From the NCBI RefSeq assembly GCF_003234085.1, contig NZ_QKSD01000004.1:62001-126000 (forward strand): a DNA stretch of 64,000 bases. Reading direction: 5' to 3'. The notes under the pieces are model-generated. The model saw only the letters and a list, made by a program, of their open reading frames with translations. It ran no database searches and had not been told where the DNA came from. Below, in pieces: positions 35,016-44,161 of this stretch; the first letter of the stretch is position 1, and every line of letters begins with the position of its first letter. This DNA is from Curtobacterium sp. MCPF17_052 (GTDB lineage: Bacteria > Actinomycetota > Actinomycetes > Actinomycetales > Microbacteriaceae). The translations under genes and the position numbers were made by a program.

Positions 35016-35101
35016 GTCCGGGTGGCGGAATTGGTAGACGCGCTAGCTTGAGGTGCTAGTGCCCGTATTAGGGCGTAGGGGTTCAAGTCCCCTCTCGGAC
35101 A
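35016..35101 (+). tRNA. tRNA-Leu (anticodon GAG)
   Basis: An 86-nt class II tRNA. The acceptor stem pairs GTCCGGG (35016-35022) with CTCGGAC (35094-35100), with one G-T pair. D-loop GGCGGAATTGGTAGAC, anticodon loop CTTGAGG giving anticodon GAG, a long variable arm (GTGCCCGTATTAGGGCGT) and T-arm GGGTTCAAGTCCC. CCA is not encoded; ACG follows. Reads CUC/CUU leucine codons. Confidence 0.97.
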
Positions 35102-35156
35102 CGCAGTACCCGCTCTTCGGAGCACGTACTCGAACACTTGTGTTGAGACAAGCGGC

Positions 35157-35189
35157 GAACGGCCCTCCTTCGGGAGGGCCGTTCGTTTT
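35157..35189 (+). terminator. Rho-independent terminator after tRNA-Leu
   Basis: GAACGGCCCTCC (35157-35168) pairs perfectly with 35173-35184 around a TTCG tetraloop and is followed by GTTTT. The strongest classical terminator in the window. Confidence 0.92.
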
Positions 35190-35248
35190 GGTGCGCCCGT
35201 GACAGGACAATGCGTTCTCGGACCGTCACGTCTCCGGCCGCCACGTCA

Positions 35249-35292
35249 CGGACGGGAGGCCCGTCACCATCTGGTCACGCGCCTCCCGTCCG
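35249..35292. repeat. 44-bp palindromic element, copy B
   Basis: Same 44-bp length and outer arms (CGGACGGGAGGC ... GCCTCCCGTCCG) as copy A, with three mismatches between arms near the centre (CCATCTGG). It lies between the tRNA-Leu terminator and the convergent hypothetical gene at 35343. Confidence 0.85.
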
Positions 35293-35342
35293 TCCCGTAC
35301 GCCCTACGCCCTCACGGAAGCTGGCCTCACGGACACTGGGCG

Positions 35343-35930
35343 TCAGCGTCGCGCGCGCCGCACCACCCACACCGCCACGCCGCCGATGAGCAGGTAGGGC
35401 CACATGGTGACGACCGGGTCGAGCACCCCGTGCCGCCAGTCGCTCCGGGTCGACCCGAGCCGCGCGCCGATCGGACTGTCGGCCTGCTCCGCCGCGATGC
35501 CGGTCTCGCGGATCAACCGGTCCGGCCGCCCACGCAGCGCGTCCGTCACGCGGTGCGTGGCCACGTCGAGCCGGTCGCCGACGACGAGCAGCATCCAGTG
35601 CGCCAGGCGCCCCTCGCTGAACCGCCGGTACGCGTACCGCTTGACGATCCCGGCGGGACCGGCGAGCGGTTGCGCGGTCCCGAACACGGGCGTGACGTGG
35701 GCGTGCTCGATGGACCGCTCGCGTCCCTCCGCCCCGGCCTGCTGCTCGGGACGCTCCCAGTGCGCGTTGGTGGCGGAGCCGGCCTCGCGGGACAGTTTCG
35801 GCACGCTCGGCCGGTCGGCGAGGTCCAGGTCGCTCCCCCACCCCGGGATCCGTGCCCGCAGCTCGTCCGCGGACGGCAGGTCCCGGGGCTTGTCCGCCAC
35901 GTAGGCGATGTGGTCGTCGGCGTTGCTCAT
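35343..35930 (-). CDS. Hypothetical protein with C-terminal membrane helix
   Basis: 195 residues from ATG at 35930 (MSNADDHIAY). Soluble charged N-terminus, a central region rich in Arg (VKRYAYRRFSEGRLAHWMLL) and a single C-terminal helix (MWPYLLIGGVAVWVV) ending VRRARR, the pattern of a tail-anchored protein. It lies 26 bp downstream of the alcohol dehydrogenase stop on the same strand. No domain is recognised. Confidence 0.65.
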   Translation of the reverse strand: MSNADDHIAYVADKPRDLPSADELRARIPGWGSDLDLADRPSVPKLSREAGSATNAHWERPEQQAGAEGRERSIEHAHVTPVFGTAQPLAGPAGIVKRYAYRRFSEGRLAHWMLLVVGDRLDVATHRVTDALRGRPDRLIRETGIAAEQADSPIGARLGSTRSDWRHGVLDPVVTMWPYLLIGGVAVWVVRRARR

Positions 35931-35956
35931 GCTCTGCTCTCCGTTCCCGGTCCCGC

Positions 35957-37096
35957 TCACGGCACGATCACCGGCTTGATGCACCCGTCGAGCTTCGACG
36001 AGAACAGGTGGTAGGCCTCACCGATGTGCTCGAGCGGGATCCGGTGCGTGATGATGTCGCTCGGCTTGAGGTGCCCGGCCTGGATGTGCTCGAGCAAGCG
36101 CGGCCACTGACGCTTCACCGGCGCCTGGTTCATGTGGATCGTGACGCCCTTGTTCATCGCGTCGCCGAACTTCACGAGGTTCGGGATGGGCCCGTAGGCA
36201 CCCATCGCCGAGACGGTGCCGCCCTTCCGGACGCCGTCGATCGCCCAGTTCAGGGCGACCGGCGACCCACCCTGCATCTTCAGCTTGGCGCTCGAGACGT
36301 GCATCAGGAAGTTGCCGTCCGCTTCGGCACCGACGGCGTCGATGATGCTGTCCGCTCCGAGGAAGCCCGTCTGCTTCTTGATCTCGACGACGACGTCGTC
36401 CACCTCGGCGAAGTTGATCGTCTCGGCCTGGGCGAACTCGCGCGCCTTGGCCAGGCGGTACTCGAGCTGGTCGATGACGATCACCCGTCCGGCGCCCATG
36501 AACCATGCCGACTTCGCTGCGTACAGCCCGACGGGTCCGGCACCGAGCACCACGACGGTGTCGCCCTCGCGGATCGAGGCGAGCTGCGCTCCGAAGTACC
36601 CCGTGCCCAGCGCGTCCGTCATCATCAGCGCGTCCTCGGGGTCGAGCCAGTCCGGGATCACCTGCGGGCCGACGTCGGCGAACGGCACCCGGACGCGTTC
36701 CGCCTGGCCGCCGTCGTAGCCGCCGGTGGTGTGCGAGTAGCCGAAGATGCCGCCGACCGCGGTGGCGTTCGGGTTCACGTTGTGGCAGTTCGTGAAGAGA
36801 CCGCGGGCGCAGAACCAGCAGGTGCCGCAGGAGATGTGGAACGGCACCATCACCCGGTCTCCCACGTTGAGGGTCTCCACCGACGACCCGACCTGTTCGA
36901 CGACCCCGATGAACTCGTGGCCGAAGGTGTGGCCGACGCGGGTGTCGGGCATCATGCCGTGGTACAGGTGCAGGTCCGACCCGCAGATCGCCGCCCGTTC
37001 GACGCGGATCACGGCGTCGTTCGGGTGCTCGATGCGGGGGTCCGGCTTGTCCTCGACGCGGACCCGGTAGGGGCCGCGGTAGGTCATGGCGCGCAT
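35957..37096 (-). CDS. Zinc-dependent alcohol dehydrogenase (formaldehyde dehydrogenase-like)
   Basis: 379 residues from ATG at 37096 (GAGAGGAG upstream). CGSDLHLYHG and GHEFIGVV catalytic zinc motifs, a four-Cys structural zinc loop (SCGTCWFCARGLFTNC), NAD motif GAGPVGLYAAKSAW. The insert around DSIIDAVGAEADG and the C-terminal PLEHIGEAY resemble glutathione-independent formaldehyde or broad alcohol dehydrogenases. Substrate unknown. Confidence 0.87.
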   Translation of the reverse strand: MRAMTYRGPYRVRVEDKPDPRIEHPNDAVIRVERAAICGSDLHLYHGMMPDTRVGHTFGHEFIGVVEQVGSSVETLNVGDRVMVPFHISCGTCWFCARGLFTNCHNVNPNATAVGGIFGYSHTTGGYDGGQAERVRVPFADVGPQVIPDWLDPEDALMMTDALGTGYFGAQLASIREGDTVVVLGAGPVGLYAAKSAWFMGAGRVIVIDQLEYRLAKAREFAQAETINFAEVDDVVVEIKKQTGFLGADSIIDAVGAEADGNFLMHVSSAKLKMQGGSPVALNWAIDGVRKGGTVSAMGAYGPIPNLVKFGDAMNKGVTIHMNQAPVKRQWPRLLEHIQAGHLKPSDIITHRIPLEHIGEAYHLFSSKLDGCIKPVIVP

Positions 37097-37205
37097 GGCG
37101 CTCCTCTCGGTCGTGCCGTCCACGCTGACGGTCGGCGGATGGGAGGAGGTCCAGGGTCGCGTTCCGTGTCCCAGCCGGCAGCAGCGCACCAGGACCGGTG
37201 GCGGA

Positions 37206-37249
37206 CGGACGGGAGGCCCGGTACCAGCTGGTACCGGGCCTCCCGTCGG
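37206..37249. repeat. 44-bp palindromic element, copy C
   Basis: Arms of 22 bp with a single mismatch, centre ACCAGCTGGT, outer CGGACGGGAGGCCCGG. It sits 27 bp beyond the NDH-2 stop and so could terminate that gene; the 179-bp spacer holds nothing else recognisable. Confidence 0.9.
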
Positions 37250-37275
37250 CAGGCAGTCGCGTCGCGACGCGTGCG

Positions 37276-38604
37276 CTAGCTCTTCGCCGCGTCGACGAAG
37301 GTGCGACGCGGGTCGGTCTCCTTGATGAGGGAGGTCGCGTCGCGGCCGGACACCGCACCGGTGACCCAGCCGATCACGATGCGCGCCTTGCGGTTCAGCG
37401 TCGGCATCGCGTAGACGTGGTAGGCGCGGTGCGCGAGCCAGGCCAGCAGGTTCGTCATCTTGATGCCCTTGATGTTCGCCGCACCCTTGGCGACACCGTA
37501 CGAGGCGACCGTGCCGATCGACGGGTGGCGGTACTCCTCGAGCGGCTTGCCGCTGATCGACGCCACGATGTTGTCGGCGACGACGACGGCCTGACGGACG
37601 GCGTTCTGGGCGTTCGGCGGGTAGTAGGCCGGCTGCTTCTCGGCGGTCAGGTCGGGGACCTGGGCGACGTCTCCGAGGCCCCAGACACCGGGGACGACCT
37701 CGTGGGTGTCCTCGGCCTCGACCTGGAGCTTCGCGTTGGCGGCGAGGTGCCCCTTCGGGCCGCGCGGCAGGTCGGTGGCGTCGAGGAGCGGGTTCGGCTT
37801 GACGCCGGCGGTCCAGACGAGCAGGCCGGTGGCGAACTCGTCGCCGTCGGACAGCTTGACGACGCCGCCCTCGCAGCTCGGCATGGTCGTCTTCAGGCGG
37901 ACGTCGATGCCACGGGCCCGGAGGGACTCGAGGGTCCACTTCGACAGCTCCGGCCCGACCTCGGGCGCGACGCGGTCGAGGGCGTCGATGAGCACCCAGC
38001 GGGGCTGCTCGCCGGCGAGGGACGGGTAGGTGGCGATCGCGGCCTGCGAGACGTCGAACAGCTCACCGATCGCCTCGACGCCGGTGTAGCCACCGCCGAT
38101 GAAGATGCTGGTGAGGAGACGACGACGCTCGTCCTCGTCGCGGGTGGCGGCGGCCTTCGCGATGTTGTCGAGGAGCTTCGCACGCACGTACGCGGCTTCC
38201 TCGACGGTCTTGAACCCGACGCCGACCTCGTCGAGGCCCGGGGTCGGGAAGGTGCGGGTGACCGAACCGAGCGCGACGACGAGGTGGTCGTAGCCGAGGG
38301 TGCGGTCGTCGCCGCCGGCCGTGGCGACCGCGACGGTCTTGTCGGCCGAGGAGATGCCGGTCACCTTGCCCTGGATGACCCGGGTCTTGCGGAGCGCGCG
38401 TCGGAGTTCGACGGTGACGTCCTTGGGGGCGATGTGACCGCCGGCGACCTCGGGCAGGAACGGCAGGTACGTGTAGTACGTGTTCTGGTCCACGAGGGTG
38501 ATGCGCATCGGCACCGTGGCGGCGTGCTTCTGCAGCTGCTTGACGGCGGTGTAGCCGGCCGAGCCGCCGCCGAGGACGAGGACGTGAGGGATGGAGTCTG
38601 CCAT
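37276..38604 (-). CDS. Type II NADH:quinone oxidoreductase-like (NDH-2)
   Basis: 442 residues from ATG at 38604, with GGAGGA directly upstream. Two dinucleotide folds: LVLGGGSAGYTAVKQL (FAD) and FIGGGYTGVEAIGEL (NADH), plus GLGDVAQVP and the quinone-side region AQNAVRQA. A C-terminal helix region (TNLLAWLAHRAYHVY) anchors it on the membrane. Oxidises NADH without proton pumping. Carotenoid/FAD variants with different acceptors are possible. Confidence 0.9.
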   Translation of the reverse strand: MADSIPHVLVLGGGSAGYTAVKQLQKHAATVPMRITLVDQNTYYTYLPFLPEVAGGHIAPKDVTVELRRALRKTRVIQGKVTGISSADKTVAVATAGGDDRTLGYDHLVVALGSVTRTFPTPGLDEVGVGFKTVEEAAYVRAKLLDNIAKAAATRDEDERRRLLTSIFIGGGYTGVEAIGELFDVSQAAIATYPSLAGEQPRWVLIDALDRVAPEVGPELSKWTLESLRARGIDVRLKTTMPSCEGGVVKLSDGDEFATGLLVWTAGVKPNPLLDATDLPRGPKGHLAANAKLQVEAEDTHEVVPGVWGLGDVAQVPDLTAEKQPAYYPPNAQNAVRQAVVVADNIVASISGKPLEEYRHPSIGTVASYGVAKGAANIKGIKMTNLLAWLAHRAYHVYAMPTLNRKARIVIGWVTGAVSGRDATSLIKETDPRRTFVDAAKS

Positions 38605-38680
38605 TCCTCCGGTCTACCCGATCCTGCCCGTCCCCGTCACCAGCGCCGCACCTGTCCGGGCGATCCGTACCGGATCCGGG

Positions 38681-38887
38681 TCACTTCCTGCCGTCCCGGA
38701 GGCGCCACCAGGCGGTCTCGGCGATCTCCCGGCCGGTGTAGACGCCGTACTGGGTGCGGCGGGACTCGTGCAGCGAGAAGCGCCGGAGCCGGTAGCCGCC
38801 GCCGAACCGGTCGATGATCGCCTCGGGTGAGGAGTCCGCGTCGCGCTTGACGTACCAGGTGCGGTCGTCGTCGACGGGCTCGATCAC
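38681..38887 (-). CDS. Small conserved-looking hypothetical protein
   Basis: 68 residues from GTG at 38887 (MIEPVDDDRTWYV). A mixed charged sequence with a compact aromatic-rich end (ETAWWRLRDGRK) and no Cys. It follows the helicase stop by 13 bp on the same strand, so it is cotranscribed. Function unknown. Confidence 0.6.
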   Translation of the reverse strand: MIEPVDDDRTWYVKRDADSSPEAIIDRFGGGYRLRRFSLHESRRTQYGVYTGREIAETAWWRLRDGRK

Positions 38888-38900
38888 GCGCGGACCGTCT

Positions 38901-40805
38901 TCACCGACGACCGCCGATGCGGGACCGCAGGATGTCGATGCGCTTCTGGATCTGCTCGATGCTCGCCTGCGCCACGGCGGGTCCCCCGCTGATCCGACGG
39001 AGTTCGGCGTGGATCGACCCGTGCGGCTCGTTCGCGTGCCGGGACCAGATCGAGACGAGGCGCTGGAGTTCGGAGCGCTGCTCCTTGATGGTCATGTACA
39101 TCGGCCGGTTCTCCGGCTCCGGCGCCTTCGGCAGCCCGTCCTTCACCACGCGCCCCTTGGACCGCTTCGCCTGGGTCGCCTGGCGGGCACGGAGCAGGTC
39201 CCGCACCTGGTCGGGTTCGAGCAGCCCCGGGATGCCGATGAAGTCGAGTTCCTCGAGCGACCCGACCTCGCCCCCGGTGCCGAACTCACCGCCGTCGTAG
39301 AGCACCCGGTCGAAGGACGCCTGCGAGTCGAGCGCCTCGAACGGCTGCATGTCGAGCAGGCTCTCGGAGGCACGTTCGTCTTTGTTGGCCTCGGCGACCA
39401 TGGCGTCTTCGGGGTTGTACATGCCGTCCTCGGCGTCCTTCGGACGGTCGAGTGCGTGGTCCCGCTCCAGCTCGAGGGTGGCGGCGAGGGCCATCAGACC
39501 GGGCACGCTCGGCAGGAACACCGACGCGGTCTCACCACGACGACGGGCGCGGACGAACCGGCCGATGACCTGGGCGAAGAACAGCGGTGTGCTCGCACTC
39601 GTCGCGTACACGCCGACGCACAGGCGCGGGACGTCGACGCCTTCCGAGACCATGCGCACGGCGACCATCCAGCGCGAGGTGTCCTCGGCGAAGGACTGGA
39701 TGCGGCTGGAACCCGCGGCCTCGTCGGAGAGCACGACCGTGGGGCGTTCCCCGGTGATCCGCTGCAGGATGCGCGCGTAGGCCCGGGCGGTGGTCGTGTC
39801 GGTCGCGATGACCAGCCCACCGGCGTCAGGGACACCCCGGCGCACCTCGGTGAGGCGTTTGTCGGCGGCCGAGAGCACGGCGGGCATCCACTCGCCCTCG
39901 GGCGACAGGGCGGTCCGCCACGCCTGCGCGGTGATGTCCTTCGTGACGGCTTCGCCGAGGGACGCCGACATCTCGTCGCCCATCCGGGTCTTCCAGCGCA
40001 TCTGGCCGGCGTACGCCATGAACAGCACGGGCCGGACGACGCCGTCCTTGAGCGCGCGGCCGTAGCCGTAGTTGTAGTCGGAGATCGAGGTGCGGATGCC
40101 CTGCTCGTCGGGGGCGTACTGCACGAACGGGATCGGTGCCGTGTCGGAACGGAACGGGGTGCCGGAGAGCGAGAGGCGCCGGGTGGCCTTCGAGAACGCC
40201 AACCGGATGCCGTCACCCCAGGTGAGGGCGTCGCCGCCGTGGTGCACCTCGTCGAGGACGACCAGGGTCTTGCCGCCGGCGGTGATCCGTTCGTGCACCT
40301 CGGGGTTCATGCCGACCTGGGCGTAGGTGATCGCGACGCCCTGGTAGTGCCGACCGAACATGCCGTCGCCGTTCTTGAACATCGGGTCGAGTCGGATGTT
40401 GACGCGGTCGGCGGCGTCGGCCCACTGCCGCTTGAGGTGCTCGGTCGGTGCGACGACGACGAGCCGGTCGACGGTGCCGCGGGCGAGCAGTTCGGTCGCC
40501 AGCCGCAGCGCGAAGGTCGTCTTGCCCGCGCCCGGGGTGGCCGCTGCGAGGAAGTCGCGCGGTTCCTTCTCGAAGTACTTCGTCAACGCCTCGACCTGCC
40601 AGGCACGGAGCTTCGAGGCGGTGCCCCATGCGGCTCGTTCCGGGAACGCCGGGGAGAGGTGCTCGGCGGCCGCGTTGCCCGCGACCTCGGCGATGGCCGC
40701 CGGTTCGGTCGGAGCCGGCTGGGTCGGGGCGGTCCCGTTCGCCGACGGCCCGTCGATCGGGAGTTCGGCGGGTTCCTGGTGCTCGATGTTCTCCGCTGCG
40801 CTCAC
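38901..40805 (-). CDS. DEAD/DEAH-box superfamily II helicase
   Basis: 634 residues from GTG at 40805, supported by TACACT (40814-40819, minus) placed for a leaderless mRNA; an in-frame GTG at 40826 would add seven residues. Walker A AATPGAGKTTF, Walker B LVVLDEVHHGGD, SGTPFRSD motif III, and the C-terminal domain with VSEGVDVPRL and IGRFVRARRRG. The architecture resembles UvrB/RecG-like type III restriction or XPB-like helicases. No restriction partner lies nearby, so a repair or RNA role is equally possible. Confidence 0.88.
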   Translation of the reverse strand: MSAAENIEHQEPAELPIDGPSANGTAPTQPAPTEPAAIAEVAGNAAAEHLSPAFPERAAWGTASKLRAWQVEALTKYFEKEPRDFLAAATPGAGKTTFALRLATELLARGTVDRLVVVAPTEHLKRQWADAADRVNIRLDPMFKNGDGMFGRHYQGVAITYAQVGMNPEVHERITAGGKTLVVLDEVHHGGDALTWGDGIRLAFSKATRRLSLSGTPFRSDTAPIPFVQYAPDEQGIRTSISDYNYGYGRALKDGVVRPVLFMAYAGQMRWKTRMGDEMSASLGEAVTKDITAQAWRTALSPEGEWMPAVLSAADKRLTEVRRGVPDAGGLVIATDTTTARAYARILQRITGERPTVVLSDEAAGSSRIQSFAEDTSRWMVAVRMVSEGVDVPRLCVGVYATSASTPLFFAQVIGRFVRARRRGETASVFLPSVPGLMALAATLELERDHALDRPKDAEDGMYNPEDAMVAEANKDERASESLLDMQPFEALDSQASFDRVLYDGGEFGTGGEVGSLEELDFIGIPGLLEPDQVRDLLRARQATQAKRSKGRVVKDGLPKAPEPENRPMYMTIKEQRSELQRLVSIWSRHANEPHGSIHAELRRISGGPAVAQASIEQIQKRIDILRSRIGGRR

Positions 40806-40828
40806 TCCACCCGAGTGTACCGGCACGC

Positions 40829-42073
40829 TCAGTCCTGTCGGGCGTGCGGGGCACGCTGCTCCGGCGTCGCGCGGACGAGCGAGGCGGGTCGCAGCACGCC
40901 GGCGCCGAAGCGGGCGGTGACGGCGTCGACGGTGGTCTCGGTGTCGCGCCACGGCGCGTCGTCGTCCCACAGGGCGTTGCTCGCGGCTGCCGGCACCAGG
41001 TTCTCGCCGCGGACGCCGATCAGTCGGATGCGGTTGCCCGGGCGGTGCAGGACGTCGTACAGCTCGACGGCTTCGCGGTGGATCCGCTTGGCGACGTCGC
41101 TGGGTTCGGCGAGCGTGCGGGACCGGGTGAGCGTGGTGAAGTCGGTGTACCGGACCTTCAGCGCGACCGTGCGCGCCTGCACCTCGGCGCGGCGGAGCCG
41201 GACCGCGACCTTCTCGGCCAGGCGCAGCAGTTCCCGGGCGACGTCGTCGCGTTCGGTGAGGTCGCGGCCGAAGGTGACCTCGTGCCCGATCGACTTCTCG
41301 CCCACCCCGGCCTCGACGGTGCGCGGGTCGCGGCCCCAGGCGAGGTCGTGCAGCCGCTGCCCGCCGGACGGTCCGAGCAGGGCCACGAGCGACGGCAGCG
41401 GCGTGGTGGCGAGGTCGCGGACGGTGTGGATCCCCCGGCGCTCGAGGGTCTCCTGCGTCTTGCCGCCGACGCCCCAGAGCGCGGAGACGGGCTGCGGGTG
41501 CAGGAACTCGATCGTGTACGCGTGCGGGACGACGAGCAGCCCGTCGGGCTTGGCGCGGCTGGACGCCAGCTTCGCCACGAACTTCGTGGACGCGGCACCG
41601 ACCGAGCAGTGCAACCCGGTCTCGGCGAACACGGTCCGTCGGATCTCGGTGCCGATCTGCCACGGCGTGCCGTAGAGCCGGAGCGCACCGGCCACGTCGA
41701 GGAACGCCTCGTCGATCCCGAGGCGCTCGACCCGCGGCGTGAACCGGTCGAAGATCCGCATGACCTGGGCGGAGCGCGCGCTGTACTTCTCGAAGTGCGG
41801 CTCGACGATCACCGCCGCCGGGCACCGACGTTTCGCCACGGCCATCGGCATCGCGGAGTTGATGCCGTACCTGCGCGCCTCGTACGTGGCGGCCGTGACG
41901 ACCGAGCGGTCCGAGTCGTGGCCGACGATGACCGGCAGACCGACCAGGTCGGGGCGGTCGAGCAGTTCGACGGAGGCGAAGAAGGCGTCCATGTCGACGT
42001 GCAGGACCGTCGCCGTGGCGTCGTCGACCGGCGCGTCGGTGACGAGTCGGTTCCGTCCGTCCTGCTTGCTCAC
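40829..42073 (-). CDS. dinB: DNA polymerase IV (Y-family, DinB)
   Basis: 414 residues from GTG at 42073. Catalytic acidic residues in HVDMDAFFASVE (Asp27) and LGIDEAFLDV (Asp121, Glu122), fingers motif YEARRYGI, thumb helix-hairpin-helix (ALWGVGGKTQETLERRGI) and a little-finger domain. Error-prone translesion synthesis. A beta-clamp binding motif is not obvious at the C-terminus. Adjacent helicase gene starts 23 bp beyond its stop. Confidence 0.93.
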   Translation of the reverse strand: MSKQDGRNRLVTDAPVDDATATVLHVDMDAFFASVELLDRPDLVGLPVIVGHDSDRSVVTAATYEARRYGINSAMPMAVAKRRCPAAVIVEPHFEKYSARSAQVMRIFDRFTPRVERLGIDEAFLDVAGALRLYGTPWQIGTEIRRTVFAETGLHCSVGAASTKFVAKLASSRAKPDGLLVVPHAYTIEFLHPQPVSALWGVGGKTQETLERRGIHTVRDLATTPLPSLVALLGPSGGQRLHDLAWGRDPRTVEAGVGEKSIGHEVTFGRDLTERDDVARELLRLAEKVAVRLRRAEVQARTVALKVRYTDFTTLTRSRTLAEPSDVAKRIHREAVELYDVLHRPGNRIRLIGVRGENLVPAAASNALWDDDAPWRDTETTVDAVTARFGAGVLRPASLVRATPEQRAPHARQD

Positions 42074-42151
42074 CGGGTCATGCTCGCACGGACCGGCGAC
42101 ACCCGGACCGACGGCGCCCGCGACACCGGACCCCGCGCGACCGGGCCCGAC

Positions 42152-43318
42152 TCAGCGGGGCAGCGGCCCGAACTCCGCCGCCGCGATCGTCCGCATCGCC
42201 GAGTCCCGCGTCGACGGGTGGTACTGGCCGGCGCGGACGTCCCGGGCCAGGCGAGCCAGTTCGTCCGACGCCCGGAACGCCGATCCACCGACGACCCGCA
42301 GCGCCTCGTCCACCACGGACTGCGCCGTGTCCACCGCACGGGCCTTCGTGCCGACGAGCAGCGGGAACCACCGGTCGTGCTCGACGAGCTCGTCGGCGTC
42401 CCGGGCGAGCGCGTCGACCTGCAGCGCGATGGCGTCGGTCGCACTGCGCATCGCGGCGACCGCGCGCCGGACGTCCGGGTCGGCCGAGCGCCGCGTCCCG
42501 TCCATGGCGACCCGCTCGGCGACCCGCTCGACCGCCAGGGTGACGGCGCGCGAGGCGAGCCCCACGTACACCGACGCCACGAGCAGTTCGAAGGCGGCGA
42601 AGATCCCGAACACGAGCGGGTCCGCCACCGGACCGACCGGCAGCACCCGGACGATGCGCTCCGCCGGCACGTGCAGCCCCTCGAGGATCGTCGTCCGGCT
42701 CTGCGTCGCCCGCATGCCGAGCGTGTCCCAGTCGTCCAGGTGCCGGACCCCGTCGTCGGCACGGACCGCGAAACCGTGCACGAGCCGCGGTTCGGTGCCC
42801 GAGGTGTCCTTCCCGAACACGCTCAGCAGGTCCCACGCGGGTGCGAGCGAGGTCGACACCTTCGTGCCGGTGAACCGGTACCCGCCCGCGCCGTCCGGCT
42901 CGGCTGTCGTCAGCGAGTCGAAGAGGACGGCGTCGTTGCCCGGCTCGCTCACCCCGAAGGCGAGCAGCCGGTCCGCCGCCGCTGCGTCCGTGACGGTCTG
43001 GAGGAACGTCCCACCCCGGACGGACACGCTGCGCGCCGCCTGCACCCAGACCTGGTGCATGCCGAGCCCGAGTGCCGTCGCCGGTGCGGCGGTCGCGAGG
43101 GTCCGCTGGACCGCAGCGGTCTCGCGGAGACCCAGCCCCGAGCCTCCGTCCCGGATCGGCACCCCGATCCGGAGGTACCCCGCCTGCCGGAGCTCCGCCA
43201 GGTCCTCCGCGCAGAAGGCGTTGTCGGTGTCGTAGCCGGGGGCGCGTGCGGCGATGCGTGCCAGGAGGTCGTCCGGAACGGTCCAGGGACGTCGCTTGCC
43301 GGGAGTGGACTCGGTCAT
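42152..43318 (-). CDS. Acyl-CoA dehydrogenase-like flavoprotein
   Basis: 388 residues from ATG at 43318. N-terminal helical domain, FAD-contact region AFGVSEPGNDA, a beta domain (GGYRFTGTKVSTSLAPAWD) and a C-terminal helical bundle with VVGGSAFRASDELARLARDVRAG. The usual catalytic Glu near the C-terminus is not evident, and the pattern fits the flavin-dependent monooxygenase/DszC-like side of the family. Leaderless from TACTCT (43325-43330, minus), overlapping the promoter of the divergent gene. Confidence 0.8.
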   Translation of the reverse strand: MTESTPGKRRPWTVPDDLLARIAARAPGYDTDNAFCAEDLAELRQAGYLRIGVPIRDGGSGLGLRETAAVQRTLATAAPATALGLGMHQVWVQAARSVSVRGGTFLQTVTDAAAADRLLAFGVSEPGNDAVLFDSLTTAEPDGAGGYRFTGTKVSTSLAPAWDLLSVFGKDTSGTEPRLVHGFAVRADDGVRHLDDWDTLGMRATQSRTTILEGLHVPAERIVRVLPVGPVADPLVFGIFAAFELLVASVYVGLASRAVTLAVERVAERVAMDGTRRSADPDVRRAVAAMRSATDAIALQVDALARDADELVEHDRWFPLLVGTKARAVDTAQSVVDEALRVVGGSAFRASDELARLARDVRAGQYHPSTRDSAMRTIAAAEFGPLPR

Positions 43319-43342
43319 GGGACGAGAGTACGGTCGCCTGTC
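43319..43342. promoter_or_regulatory. Overlapping divergent promoters, both leaderless
   Basis: Only 24 bp separate the divergent starts (43318 minus, 43343 plus). The minus-strand -10 TACTCT (43330-43325) and the plus-strand -10 TACGGT (43329-43334) share two bases, and each lies 6-8 nt from its start codon. RNA polymerase cannot occupy both at once, so the two genes are likely reciprocal or alternately transcribed. Confidence 0.6.
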
Positions 43343-44128
43343 GTGTCAGACGAGCATCCCTGGACCCGGTACGTCGCGATCGGCGACTCCTTCACCGAGG
43401 GGATCGGTGACCCGGACACGCACTCGGTCGGCGGCCACCGCGGCTGGGCCGACCGCGTTGCCGAGACCCTGGCCGACCGCACCGACGAGGACTTCGGCTA
43501 CGCCAACCTCGCCGTGCGTGGACGTCTGCTCGGGCAGATCGTCGACGAGCAGGCCGAGGCCGCCGTCGCCCTCGGTCCGGACCTGATCACCGTGTCGGCG
43601 GGCGGCAACGACATCATCCGTCCGGGCTCCGATCCGGACGCCCTGGCGGAGCGCTACGACCGCATGATCGCGACCCTCCGTCGTGACGGTGCGACCGTGG
43701 TGCTGTTCACCGGCCCCGACGTCGGCATGACGCCGGTCCTCGGCATGGTGCGTGGCAAGACCGCGATCTACAACGAGCACCTGCAGGCCATCGCGCTGCA
43801 GCACGGGGCGCTCGTCACGAACCTCTGGGCGCTCCGGGTGCTGCGGGACCCGCGGATGTGGGCCGCCGACCGGCTGCACCACTCCCCGCTGGGACACGCC
43901 ACCGTCGCCGCCGCCGTGCTCGACACGCTCGGCGTCGCCCACGAACTCGGCGCCGCGGTCCCCGAGCCGCTCGCCGCTCGGCCCTGGCGGGAGGCCCGCG
44001 TCGAGGACCTCGGCTGGGCGAAGGAGTACCTCGTGCCGTGGGTGGTCCGACGCGTCCGTGGGACGTCGTCCGGCGACGGCATCACGGCCAAGCGGACCTC
44101 GATGCAGCCGGTCGCCCCGCGGGACTGA
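43343..44128 (+). CDS. SGNH/GDSL hydrolase
   Basis: 261 residues from GTG at 43343. Block I AIGDSFTEGIGD (nucleophile Ser), block II AVRGRLLGQI, block III SAGGNDI, block V DRLHHSPLGHATVA (catalytic Asp-His). It is an esterase/lipase of the SGNH superfamily with no signal peptide, thus cytoplasmic. It probably removes acyl or acetyl groups; the substrate is not known. Confidence 0.9.
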   Translation: MSDEHPWTRYVAIGDSFTEGIGDPDTHSVGGHRGWADRVAETLADRTDEDFGYANLAVRGRLLGQIVDEQAEAAVALGPDLITVSAGGNDIIRPGSDPDALAERYDRMIATLRRDGATVVLFTGPDVGMTPVLGMVRGKTAIYNEHLQAIALQHGALVTNLWALRVLRDPRMWAADRLHHSPLGHATVAAAVLDTLGVAHELGAAVPEPLAARPWREARVEDLGWAKEYLVPWVVRRVRGTSSGDGITAKRTSMQPVAPRD

Positions 44129-44161
44129 GCGCAGCCCCGATCACGGGCAGCGCCGGCCCGG

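Noticed and set aside
35016..35101. tRNA-Leu as an integration site for a mobile element
   Set aside because: No integrase, no direct repeat of the tRNA 3-prime end, and ordinary genes on both sides.
40448..43342. Long plus-strand frame preceding the SGNH hydrolase
   Set aside because: Antisense to the helicase, DNA polymerase IV and acyl-CoA dehydrogenase-like genes; the real gene begins at GTG 43343.
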